From Tanytarsus gracilentus (lineage: Eukaryota; Arthropoda; Insecta; Diptera; Chironomidae): DNA of 64,000 bases. Position 1 is the first letter of the stretch. Every line of letters starts with the position of its first letter. The DNA lies in contig JAXRKN010000038.1 in NCBI GenBank assembly GCA_038502055.1, forward strand, positions 4,340,001 to 4,404,000, given 5' to 3'. Shown one piece after another: positions 34,447 through 45,939 of this stretch. Made by a program: the position numbers and the translations under genes. The notes under the pieces were generated by a model. It was not told the DNA's origin. It searched no databases and was given only the letters and a program-made list of their open reading frames with translations.

Positions 34447-35026
34447 ATGGATTTCATGAAAACCTGCGCTACCCTTATCCTGCTTTTTACATTATTCGAA
34501 GCCTGTAAGTTGGAGAACATTGAATTAAACAATAAAATATGTTTTTGTTTACTAATGAGGCAATAATGAATGACTTTTTAAAATTTAGCAACCGCTCTCG
34601 AGTGCTATGTTTGCGCAAATCAATCAGACAACGCTGGAAAGTGCCTTAACACAATTAAAACATGCGAACCGGATGAAGAAGTCTGTAAAACTGAAATTCG
34701 ATGGGGTGAGTAGCTCACACACATATTTTTAATGGGTGTGGATGGTTATGAGATTTATTTAATTATTTTTAGGCTCAACACCATACTGGGATTTTGGAGC
34801 TCCAAAACAATATTACGTATCAAAGACATGCTCAACGAAGAAAAAGTGTCAGTCGATAAGGAAAAAGTACATGCCCTACTGCACACACATTTGGTATGAG
34901 GATTGGAGTTGCTCCGAATGTTGTCTTGGTGATCGTTGTAATTACTATGTAATAAGTGGAGGGTCCTCGCTGCTAGCGTCATTTGGTGCGTTATTAACTG
35001 CCTTCGTAGTTTCAAGAATGATTTAG
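34447..35026 (+). CDS. Ly6/uPAR three-finger protein, probably GPI-anchored
   Basis: Three exons, 34447-34504, 34589-34705 and 34773-35026, join in phase 1 at both junctions to give 142 aa. Signal peptide (1-20), then the Ly6 pattern: LECYVC at the start and ECCLGDRCNYY at the end, with ten cysteines spaced as in insect three-finger proteins. A hydrophobic C-terminal segment (about 122-142) ends RMI, typical of a GPI signal. Family members act in septate junctions, ion-channel modulation and sleep regulation in flies. The stretch CTHIWYEDW suggests a specific conserved insect orthologue, but I cannot name it with certainty. The intron positions, after the signal peptide and within the domain, are usual for the family. 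Confidence 0.85.
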
Positions 35027-35444
35027 TTGAAATAGTTTAAAAATCTCTCTACATTCCGTCCTTTAATGTGAAGAAAAAGTATTGAATCTCATTTATTTCT
35101 GGAATTGTTCTTTAATTAATTTTTGAGGGGTGGAAAAAAATTCATAAAGCGCCTCAAAAATTCATTTCTCAAATTTCAAGAACAAATTTTAGATATTTTA
35201 CTCATCGTCCGTCCATAATTACACTTTTATGTGAATATTCTAATGAAATTTTTGTGCAAATTTTGAAAATTTTAATAAAGCAAAATTTATAAACTTAAAA
35301 ACTTGAATTATTTCTAACGGTCAAATTTCAAATTACTGACAACAGCGAATTCTGGTGGTGAGAAATGAAAACATTTGAGAAAAAATATTTCTGATCACCA
35401 AAAAAGCAAAAAAAATCCTTAATTTTGAAATAAAATCACCTAAA

Positions 35445-36590
35445 ATGTCTTCTTCTATTGAGTTTCTATTGTGCTACAATAAAGGATGTGGTAAAAATTA
35501 TGACCCCAATGAGAATGACGATGGTGAGTTGAGAGGAATTCATACAAGGAATGATCTCGAAAGTTAAAAATTATTTTTAGGTACTTGTATTTTTCATTCG
35601 GGAGAGCCAATTTTTCATGATGCCTACAAAGGATGGTCGTGCTGTAATAAGAAAAGTACTGACTTTACTGAGTTCCTTAATTTTAAGGGATGCACTGCCG
35701 GAAAGCACTCGAATGATAAGCCAATCGAACCTCAAAAACCAAAACAAGTTGAAGTTCTCGTTCCGGAAGTGGAAATAATTGAAAGGAAGCCAATTAATAC
35801 TATGCAGCGTCCTGATTTTGAATCTACATGCATTAAGCTCGAAGCGGTTGTAAATCCAGGATTCAAGAAGCAAATGGACGAACTGGAAGTTCAGAAAAAG
35901 TTCGAAGGAACGAAATTAAGCGATCGATCGATTCCGATTGGAACTAGTTGTAAAAATGGTGGTTGTAAATCGTCGTATGAGTCGCCATCATCGAACGATA
36001 CACTCTGTGTTCATCATCCTGGAGCACCAGTTTTTCACGAGGGCTACAAGTTTTGGAGTTGCTGTAAGAAGAAGACAACAGACTTTTCGGCATTTCTCGA
36101 GCAACTCGGCTGTGAGACTGGAAAGCACAAATGGATTCAAGAAACGAGTTCAAATGAGATCGCATGTCGCTGGGATTGGCATCAAACGACCTCGAATGTT
36201 GTAGTTGCGATCTACGCAAAGAGCTATGACTATAGCAAGAGCTTTGTGAAAATTAATCCCGTTCGCTTGACTGTAAAAATTGTGTTCAATCATCAGCAAA
36301 AGGGTGAATTCAATATCGATTTGGAACTTAAAGGAATCGTAGATGTATCGAGAGCAGAAGCTCGAATGTATGGAACAAAGATTGAAGTTACACTGCCAAA
36401 AGCCGAGCCTGGTCACTGGACAAAACTTGAAATACCTAAAGCACAAATTGTCGAAGAAAATTCTCAAAATTTCGCCGACAAAATTGATCCAAATGAAGAT
36501 GATGATGAACCCGATGTGGACTTGGACGATCTCGAAGTGATTTCACATACTGCAAAAGTTACTGAATTAGCGAGTGCTAGAATTGATTAA
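35445..36590 (+). CDS. mora: CHORD- and CS-domain co-chaperone (CHORDC1/morgana type)
   Basis: Two exons, 35445-35523 and 35581-36590, join in phase 1 to 362 aa. Two CHORD zinc-binding modules (about 9-66 and 150-212) each show the Cys/His pattern with the invariant GWSCC or FWSCC, TDF and GKH motifs. A CS/p23-like domain follows (about 218-313), and an Asp-rich segment ends in DDDEPDVD. This order is diagnostic of CHORDC1/Morgana. Known role of the family: an Hsp90 co-chaperone that restrains Rho kinase at the centrosome and is needed for chromosome stability. All zinc ligands appear intact. It sits between two Ly6 genes on the same strand; nothing suggests a functional link. Confidence 0.95.
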
Positions 36591-36785
36591 TTTTAAATTA
36601 AAACTTTTATATGAGCAAACCGGAAAATAAAGCTTTGAAGTAACCCGTAAATTTTGATGACTAAAAGCACGATTGATAATCGTGACAAGAATTATTTTTT
36701 AAATATTTTACTTGGTCTGATTTACTTTAGTTTTTCTCCAGATTTTGAACAGTTCAGACTTAAATTATTAAACCTGAAAGAAAAA

Positions 36786-37998
36786 ATGAAAATTATTTTA
36801 ATTTTTTTATCTTTTTTGTCAATCACGATAAAATTTTCCTTCGCACTCGAGTGCATGGGTTGCCAAATAAATGACACCTCCGATAAGTGTGATTTTTTCT
36901 TTAAATGCAAAAGAGGAATTGAAATGTGCGAGACAATAGTTTCAAAAGTCGATGGAAATTACTCGATTGTCATGTCGTGCGCCACAAAAGATCGATGTGG
37001 CCACGATTCCGTTTTTCAGGAAGGTTTAGAAGAGTGCAAGCACCAGCAGTAAGTGGTGAAAATTTAAAATTTATAAATCTTAATTAAAAATCATTTTCTC
37101 ACAGCAAAAAAAATATTTTTTCAAATTTTCTCTTAAAAAAATTAATTTTAAATTCAAAAATCGAAATTAATGCTTTTAAATTTTTCCATTGCAAATGAAA
37201 TAAATCAAAAACGTGTGCTATTAAAATCTCTAATTTTCCAGAGACGACACGGAATGTTATTCGTGTTGTGATCACGATCGCTGTAACACACTTCCAGCTG
37301 CATTGAAAAAACTTCCTAAAGACATTTTTGCCGAGTCAGATGAGGAAAAAATTACAAAATTAGTTGACGACAGTTTGGATGAGCTCGAACAGGGTCAAGA
37401 AGTTTATGATGAAGAGTTGACCACAGAGACTATTGAGTATGATGATGATACAGCGGAATCTGACACGGAAAGTGAAGAGAACATCGAACCAGAAGAAGTG
37501 GCAACTAAAAAACCTAAAAAGACAACAACGATCGCTGCTGAAGAGGAAGAGCTGGAAACAACTAAGAAACTTTTAAAAACAACTGTTGAAACCACAACAG
37601 CTTCTTATATAAAATTAAAAACTTCAAGTATTGAGATCGTAACTCCAAAAAGTAACTTATCAGAAACAACAGCTACTTCATTCAGAAAGACCACAAAAAA
37701 TCAATCGGAAGTCGTTATAATTCCACGCATAAAAGTCGATGGCACTCAAATCGCATTCAATCCTAACTTTACTAATACCACGACAGAAAAGACAACGACG
37801 CGAGAGCTAGAGATTGTCGACATCGCCAACATGATTTTCCCCGATAGAAACAATGTCACGGAAAATGACGTGCACGTGGGAGGTGTTAATGACGCATTCG
37901 AAAATAAAAAAGATGGAAAAGGAGCTGCCAGTGCATTTGAAGTTTCATTTTTGACTCTCATCATGTGCTTTACAGCTCTAATAACATTTACCTTCTAA
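36786..37998 (+). CDS. Ly6-type protein with long acidic, Thr-rich stalk and GPI-type tail
   Basis: Two exons, 36786-37048 and 37242-37998, join in phase 2 to 339 aa. The start was placed at ATG 36786, giving signal peptide MKIILIFLSFLSITIKFSFA; upstream in-frame ATGs would add a charged leader. A three-finger domain (about 21-105) begins LECMGCQ and ends SCCDHDRCN. It is followed by a stalk of about 200 residues rich in Glu, Asp, Thr and Lys, with Thr runs likely to be O-glycosylated, and a hydrophobic C-terminus (SFLTLIMCFTALITFTF) like a GPI signal. Such long mucin-like stalks are unusual for Ly6 proteins, most of which are about 150 aa. Surface or cuticle-facing location is inferred; function is unknown. 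Confidence 0.8.
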
Positions 37999-38104
37999 TT
38001 TAAGATTTTTTGTAATTTATCAAGAGAGATTTGAGAATAAAATTTTGATCGCAGTCACGTTTACAATTTTTTCTTTCCTAATCGATAAAATTAAAGCGAA
38101 AAAA

Positions 38105-38653
38105 ATGCAGAAAATTAGCATTTTGTGTTTGACTTTATTAATTTGCAAGTTAAGCCTTGCAGCAGTTATTCCCGACATCATCATCACGGATGAAATTAAA
38201 ATTCCTGTAGAGATTATTGAAGATTTGAGTCCGATCGAGAAGGAAGAGAAGGTCAAGGTCATCGATGAAGCAGTGAATACAATCCATTCAGATCCAGTTG
38301 AATTAAGTGTTAATGCAATTAACGAACCATGGACATCTGAAAAGGAAGGTAGTAATGAAATGGAATTAAAAGAAATTGTTGACCGTGAAACAAAGGAAAA
38401 TTTATCAAGCATTGATATTGAAACTGAAAATCCCGAGGAACTTAACGATGAGCTTGAAAACGAATCGGATACAACAATTTTTTACATCAACTACGATGAA
38501 AACAATGAGGAGAGTGACGTATTGCTATCTGACGAAATTGCCGAGGACACAAAAGTCTTGAAAGTTGTCGAGGAAGTTGAAAAAAACTCAGCAAAAGGAA
38601 TTAATTTGTCATTGTCACTCTTGACATTGATTTTTGCTGTGATCTTCATGTAA
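38105..38653 (+). CDS. Acidic secreted/GPI-type protein without a folded domain (182 aa)
   Basis: Single-exon frame starting at ATG 38105. Signal peptide MQKISILCLTLLICKLSLAA, then about 140 residues very rich in Glu and Asp with scattered Ile and Val, almost no cysteine, and a C-terminal hydrophobic segment (NLSLSLLTLIFAVIFM) like a GPI attachment signal. An in-frame ATG at 38048 or the GTG-like context further upstream gives no signal peptide. It lies 106 b after the stalked Ly6 gene and shares its acidic middle and hydrophobic end, so it may be a partial duplicate that lost the three-finger exon. That is inference from architecture; no residue alignment supports it strongly. Confidence 0.6.
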   Translation: MQKISILCLTLLICKLSLAAVIPDIIITDEIKIPVEIIEDLSPIEKEEKVKVIDEAVNTIHSDPVELSVNAINEPWTSEKEGSNEMELKEIVDRETKENLSSIDIETENPEELNDELENESDTTIFYINYDENNEESDVLLSDEIAEDTKVLKVVEEVEKNSAKGINLSLSLLTLIFAVIFM

Positions 38654-38820
38654 AAAGTTTTGAGAAATAAAAAAATTAACCTCAAAATTTTATTTTTGAT
38701 TTTTTTAAATTTCAGCAACCATTGAAAAGAAAAATTTCATTTTCAAATTTTTTTTGAAAAAGTTCAGACGCAAAATTTTTCGTGAAATTTTTTATTTTTC
38801 TGAAATTTTATTGATCTGCA

Positions 38821-41800
38821 ATGAGTGAAATCCGTGCATCAACTCCAAGAAAGTCCTCTTTCAAGCCGAGACCGTACGAAAAAAGCGTTAAAAACTTCAA
38901 AAGTTTAAAATTTTCCTTTTCAGTTCTCAAGCAAATCCAGAAGCTCCGCAGGCAGCTGAAAAAGTTGAAGCCCCTAAGAAAGCTGTTTCGATTAAAATTG
39001 AGGTGAAGCCTCTAATAGACATCCACAATGATCCTCTTTACAACGAAGATGGCACCCGCAACACGAACATCCCTTTTTGTCTTTATGCAACACGAAAGGT
39101 GCAAGAGGAACGTGAAAACAATAAAAAGATTATTTCGCTATCTGACCCTTCGTGCAAGGAGAAAGTTTTGTTCCAAAAAGCTTTTCAGAAAATGAAAGCC
39201 GAGAGTAGATCAAGAGAAAGGGAGCGATGCAAGCAGCTGAGACGAATGGCAAAATCGAAAGCTAAAAATGAAGCTCCAAAATATCCTGTGCAACCACCTT
39301 CACGGCAATACCCACCAGATGTTGCATCGTGTCCAATGTCATGTCCTCGACCTCCACTCAGAAAGCCATCACAATCGCCTCCACGAAAACTCAACATGAA
39401 AGAGAAAAAGGAACAGCATGAAAAGGAAATTGCTGAAAAGCTTAAAGCTATGAGAAAAGCTCGTTCTAAAAAGCAGCTCGTAAAATATCCACCAGTCAAA
39501 ACGAGACCTTGGAAGCCACCAACAACGAGTACTGAGTCTGCCGCTGCTTTGAAGAAGAAATCTCGACCTACAATTGCCATCCCTCCATTTAAGACCCGCA
39601 AGTGGACTCCTGAGCCACGTGTCAAGCCAAAAGAGAAAGTTGTTATTGAATATCCGCCAGTAACTCGAAAGTAAGACACTGCTTTAATTATGATAGCTAT
39701 TTTTAAATATTTAAAACTATTTAGACCATGGAAGCCAATGACAATGTCCTTAAAAAAGCAAAAACCACGTATGCGTTTGGAAAAAGTTTTCTATCCGTTT
39801 CCGGCATCGACTCTTGGTAGGAGGTGGCATTACTTCAAATGCATGTCAAAGATTCAAATTCTCCGCGGACACACTTCGCAATATTCTAAAAAATTTAATT
39901 ATGTGACGAACGGAAAACAGGTTTTAAAAATTTCAACGCATAAATTTTTATAATTTTAACAATTTTATTCAAATAGAGCACATTTATCGCCGCCGTCGCC
40001 TTATCCCTCTCTAAATTTTGTCCAATGGCGGATTGGAAAAGCGATCACATTGATGAAATCATGCTCTATGGTGACATCAATTGTCGAAGACAAATTAGAA
40101 GAAATCGACATCAAAGTGTCTCAAAGCCATCCGAAATTAGCAACAAAATTTACTTGAGACGAGCAAAAGTTCTTACTGAATTTTGTGAGAGAGTTGAAAA
40201 GGGATGTTTTGAGCCGACTGAAATGATACAATTGCGAAACCAAATTAAAGACGTTTTGAATGAATTTTCATCACTTATAGTCACTTATTGTGGTCAAGCT
40301 TATGCACTTTGGAGTGAAGAAAATGGTTTTTTCATCCTCAACTCTGAAGACACTGACGAGAAGGGAAAATTAGTTCAAAGAACTTGGGGTGCTGGCTGTG
40401 CAATTCGATCAACTTCATTGAACACAATTATTGACTATCTTGTTAGTAATTTTAAAATTACAAAGCAACGCTATGAAATTTGTTCATTCCGTGTCGATAA
40501 AGTTATAAAAATCGAGGAAGAATTGGCAAAATTGTGTCCAATAAAAAAGAAGATTGTCAATGAGCCAAAAGAATGCATTCAAGAAATTGAGTCCGAAGAA
40601 ATAGTACAAAAAGTTGAAATGCCAGAACGACCTAAGTCAGGTCTTGCGGCAATTCTCTTCCGTCATCCACCAGAACCTATTTTCAGCAACAGCTTTCAGA
40701 GATCAATTTTGCCCGATCATGGATTTCTCACATGTGAAATATTTCTCCTTGAATCTCAAGAAAATCGAGCGCCTTTTATTTCATCCGTTTCAATTTTAAT
40801 GCTTCGCGTCTGTAAATCATCACTTTGGCAGTCGACGACGCTGATGAAAATCTTTGAAATTGGACACGCTTTGTTTGTTGAAAATGTCGAGAGTCATTTT
40901 AGGAAAGTTGAAGAGAGAAAATTGCAAATGGCAAAGGCATTAACGCCTGACCCGCAGCCACCAAAAGATCCCGTTCCTAATGAAGACGAAGACGATGATG
41001 ACGATGATGACGATGAATTTAGTGTCGCTAATATCAGGGCAAGAAGAAAAGCTCGAATGGCGAAACCAAAAGCTCAACCAATCGAGAGAAAAGAATTTCC
41101 AATTACCGAATTTGATAAATTAATTGTTCAATTTGGAAATTTAAAGTTGGAGATGAGTATTGAGAGTGCAATTATGGGCAAAGTGATGACGAGAAAGCCG
41201 GAAGAACTTTCACTTAGAGCTGGTCTCGAAAGTTTGTTTAAAAAATTCGATGTTGGCCTCGTAATCGGACCCGAATCAGTTGCCGTGTGGCGCGAGCAAA
41301 ATTATTTCTTCATGTTCGATCCAAATCATTGTCATCAATTTAAGCGAGCCAGTAAATATTCAGAAAATGGCAACAGTTGTCTGAGCTGGTTCAAAAATCT
41401 TTCGGATCTCGCTCAGCTTTACATCAGCAATTTGCAGAAAGAGAAACGCTCATTTATGTATAAAATTTGCAAGGTTGAGGCGATTGAGTTCATTGACAAA
41501 GCTCACGACTGGGAAAACTTTAAGTCGATAAGCAACAAAAAATGGATTTTGAGTGGTAAAATTTCCGAGTCATCTGAAGAATTTAATGTCGCCAATCGAA
41601 ATCACCAGTCGACATGCATCGCTTTAATTGCACTAGCGAAAAGTAAAGATTTAGGTCTGGTGAGTTGGACCACGGACACGGTTGATGAAATTGTGAGACT
41701 TGGCGATGAGTTCCATACTGGTTCTGTTGTTCAATTGAAGGAAAAAGGAAAGCTTGTTGATCCTAATCTATCACTCAACGAAGTTGGAAGTGAATTCAAA

Positions 41801-44800
41801 CTCGATAGTGCGATTGCTGATTTCTATTTTGAGGAGTCTGTGGTGTATGGAAAATTGCACGAAAATGACGGTACATTTATGTCACTTGCGACTGGCTTGA
41901 GTGTATTTTTTGATGATGACGATATGGGTGTGGTGATGGCGGCTGGCGTGTCTCAGGCTGTCTTAAAATATGACGACGCTTATTTCCTGTTTGACAGTCA
42001 CGCTCGAGATAATTTGGGAAGAAATTTAAGAACCTTGGGTGAGTTTAGTCACTCTTGATTGTTAATTATATATTTAAAAAATTAATTTTTAGACCCCGTG
42101 AGCTCATGCAAGATTTCCGGATGTGCTTGTGTTCTTCGTTTTAAACTTTTATCGGATCTCGCCACTCATTTTATTGCAAATCTCGAAATTGGTGACTCAT
42201 CGACCTACACAATCAACAAAGTTGAGGTTACATTGAGATCGTCAAACATGCCATGCTTGTTTTATTATAAACCATTTGGAAAAGGTTCAAATGCGGCAAT
42301 TCTTAGAGCTTTTGAGGATTGGCATGAAGATGCCGTAAACTTTAAGTCAGAAATTGAAGCGAAAACTTTTTGCAATTTATTTGCTGCTCTCTGTTTCACG
42401 AGAATTGTTCATCCAAATCAATGGAATCGAATGGACATAAATGAGATTCTAAAAATTGGCTACAAATTGCTTTGCAACGTTGCAAGTGATCCGAGCACGA
42501 TTTGGGAAAATCTTGCGAATGTTGAAATTTGTGGGGTTGAAATGGTGAGCGAGAAATTGGAGCCAGTTCTTGGAATTTTCAAGGCCGTCGAAAATATCTT
42601 GCCAGAAATCGATCGAGCTGACGAGACAATCGAAGAACATATTGAGATTGCTGAAATTGAACGAAGAGAGTCGGAAAGAAAGCCAAAAGATTCTAAAGAT
42701 GACATAAAACTTACTAAACCTGACGCAACATCAAAATTACCAACAGCCGAAACCACCTCAGATGGAGATGGATCATCGATTTTCCCACCACTTGATTCAG
42801 AAGCTTCACGATTGCCTCTACTCGAAATTCTAAACTCATGGAGTGACAAGAAAGAAGTTTTTACGATTTTAACTTCGTCCCTCTTCCATCTTGCCATCTT
42901 TAAAATGAACCGAGTCTATTTTGTGTTTGATCCTAAAGCTTCGAATGATTTTGGTGCCTTGGTTGTGAAGAGATATGAAGATTTTATTAAGCGTTTCTTA
43001 AAAGAGGAATTCGCAAAATTACTCGACAGAAATACGGTCGGTGGAGTTGTGAGAAGGCCATCGAAGGAACAAGAATTTGAAGAGCTAATTTTTGGTCGTC
43101 CTGTAAAGTTTGGTACTTTAACCTTAAAACCATCGCAATATGTGATTTCTATTAACAACAATAACGATGATGAAGATGAAGCGGTGACTGTTTGTGAGAG
43201 GGGAGATGCTTATGTCGCTTGGTTCATTACTCCAGAGCTAACCAATCAACACATTCTCAGTAAAATTCCAGAAAAATTCCGTAATCAACCATTTACAATG
43301 CACACTTTTTCAATTGTACCGGCAATAAAGGAAATTCTGTTGAGTCCTTGGAATAATTTCGAAGCCGTTAAAGAAGATCACTGGATATTGAGAGCGACAT
43401 TATCTCAAAATGACAGTCAATTTCCACTTTCACATCGAAATAATCAAGATGTACCGAATTGCTTAATGTCGATGATGTTTGCAAGACTCTGTAATGCAAG
43501 CGATTGGAATTCAACAGTCCTCGATGTCATTCTTAAATTAGGCGATCGATTGTTCAAAAAATCTCTGACATGTCAAATCGCTGACGGACCAATTTCACCA
43601 TCAAACTTGAAATTAAATTTGAGTCAAATGGAATTGCCAGTTTTTATACGTCCCTTCATCATCAATGTTGAAGATGAAACGATTAAAAAAGATATGATGG
43701 TTAAATCCGACGATCAAACACCTCTCGAGCATTTCAAGCAAGTTATTGGAGATTTTCTAACTTCAAGCAGTGTGGGGTTATTAGTTACCAAAAAATATTA
43801 CGTGTCCATTTGGAAGAGTGAAGACAATGGTCTGATGATGTTTGACCCTCACGATATTGGACCGGATGGAACGATAAAATCGACAGGTTTTGCATGCCTC
43901 CAAAGATTTTTAAATCACGTTGAACTCGTTGATACTTTTTGGCACAACATTAAGAATCTCGATGGCTTAAATGAATTCGAGTTGATTAAAATTAATCTCA
44001 TTATGGATCACTACAATGGTGGAATAGAAGAAGAATTTGATAATAAACTGGATGTTGAGAGGTTCACAACTGCATCGTCAACGCCATGCCTTCCCAAAAC
44101 TATTAGGGCTAAGGCAACTCAATTGCGCAACGATTGCGTTGAAATGACAATTTGCTTTGCAATTGCAACACTTTGCGTTAGTCAATCACTCGATCCTGAA
44201 TATTACACGCCAGACATTATCGATCGCATTATTTTACTCGGCAATGAACTTTCACATGAGTGCCTCTCGAACGACGAATGCTGCTTCAAAGACTTTGACT
44301 TACAAGCAAAATCTTCGTGTCCCGACGAAATTAATTGGAACTTTCAGCTCAACGACACATTTGCGAGCATTCAAATGGACATTTTTCAACGAGGCATTAT
44401 TTCAAAGCATCCATGTCCACTTCCAAATTTAATTTTCTCACTCGAGGAATTTTTCAATTTCTACTCGATTGGTCTTTTGATAAGTTGCGAATTTATTGCG
44501 GCCATGTGGAAGGAAGACGAAAATTATTTCATATTTTATGCGTGTCCAATTGATGAGGCTGGAAAAAGAAGTAAAAGCAACAAGGCAGCACCTGGTTTAG
44601 TCAATTTTAAGTCTGTCTTTGATCTCTACAACAACATTTTATCCAACACTGAAAATAAGCAAGCACCATTTGAGCTTCGAAATTGCTCAATTCTTATGAG
44701 TGATGTGACAGTTGAAGAAAATCCATGTGAAGAAAAATTGATTAAGAAACCATGCAAGACACAAATTATTTTGCCAGCGGTAGCGAAGAGAGAGGAGAAA

Positions 44801-45768
44801 GACAGTTTCTTGACCATTATTGAAAATTCAATTGATCAAGTATCCGAGTTTAGACAACATCGACAGGACATGATTGTGGCACTTAAGCAGAGCAAACGCG
44901 AAGGTTTCTTAAAATATCAATTTGGTGGATTTATGTGCGGTTCGATTTCAAGAAATTCCAAGAGTCTCAATGAACAATCCAGGAAATATCATGCGCCTGC
45001 AATTTGTATTTTAGGCGCTGCAATGAGTGCCCTAAAAGAAGCCAGCTGCTGGTCGTCCGACATTCTTGATGCAATTATAATATCGGGAAATAGTCTCTAC
45101 ATTGAGTCATCAGTTTGTAAGTGCATTTTATTATTTTTAATTATTTATTTTTGAAACTAATCGTGAACAACTTTTATTTTTTTTCTGCAGTACATCGAAA
45201 AAAAGAAGTTGATATCACGAATGTCGTGTCGAGTTTGTGTATTGGCGATAATAAGTTGACAGTAAAGGTTGAACCGTATATGGATATTCAGGGCAAGGAT
45301 CATCTCGCTGCACTCCTTAAGCCTTTATTCAAATGTCGAAAGACCTGTTACATCACCAAAAATACTTTTGACTGTTGGCTCCTCATGAAATTGGGCAATT
45401 TTATTTTCCTCTTCGATCCGCTCGGCATTACTTACCCTGGAAAAAAGAAATCATATCATCGTGCCACACTTTATCGATTCGATTCAATCGAAAGGGCAGT
45501 TCCTCAAATTATTGAATGCATGTACGAGACGTGGGAAGATGAGAAAGGAAATATGGATCAGAAGAAAGTTGTTGAGGAAGAAAAGAATTTTGAGATTGGA
45601 GGCATTGATGTGAAATTGCTGGCGAAACCCGAAAAACCAAAACCGGTAAAAGAGGAGGTTAAAGTTGAGAAAAAACCATGTCGAATTTATAAGGAAGAAA
45701 AGAGCCCGCCTTTGGTGATTAAAGAGCGAAAATTGTCAAATTGCAGCGTGAAAATTTCAAAATGTTAA
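38821..45768 (+). CDS. 2219-aa protein with about seven diverged USP/papain-fold-like repeats
   Basis: Six exons, 38821-38873, 38924-39670, 39725-39920, 39977-42038, 42093-45116 and 45191-45768, join in phase to 2219 aa. Residues 1-290 are basic and Pro-rich (repeated YPPV and RPWKPP). From about 310 a domain recurs: an aromatic/ILxG start, a Q-x-x-C helix, a W....DEIxxLGDxLF segment, then a strand pair ending YFxFDxH. This pattern resembles the herpes-tegument/C76-like USP fold seen in some animal and transposon proteins (FDSHxRD). The helix Cys is Phe in copies 1 and 2; the His is lost in copies 1, 2, 4, 6 and 7. Copies 3 (Cys879, His1007) and 5 (Cys1476, His1606) keep both, 128 and 130 residues apart. 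An Asp run separates copies 2 and 3. The odd donor CAG|GTTTTA at 39921 is supported by homology of FNYVTNGKQSTF to FNVANRNHQSTC. A deubiquitinase-like role is possible; most copies look like pseudo-enzymes. Confidence 0.8.
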
Positions 45769-45787
45769 AATTAAAGTTTTTCGATTT

Positions 45788-45793
45788 AATAAA
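45788..45793 (+). terminator. Poly(A) signal of the repeat-protein gene
   Basis: AATAAA 20 b after the stop codon at 45766-45768, and only 147 b before the ERp44 start. The two genes are tightly spaced. Confidence 0.55.
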
Positions 45794-45939
45794 TTTATTT
45801 TAATAACGATCAAACGCCATGCTTTCAATTATTCAAAGTCCAAATGGATTTACCTCAAGACCGATACGGTTAGTTTACTCCAGCGACATAGAAAAGAGCG
45901 ATTTGCTAATATTTAACTTTAATTTAATTTTCGCTTCAA

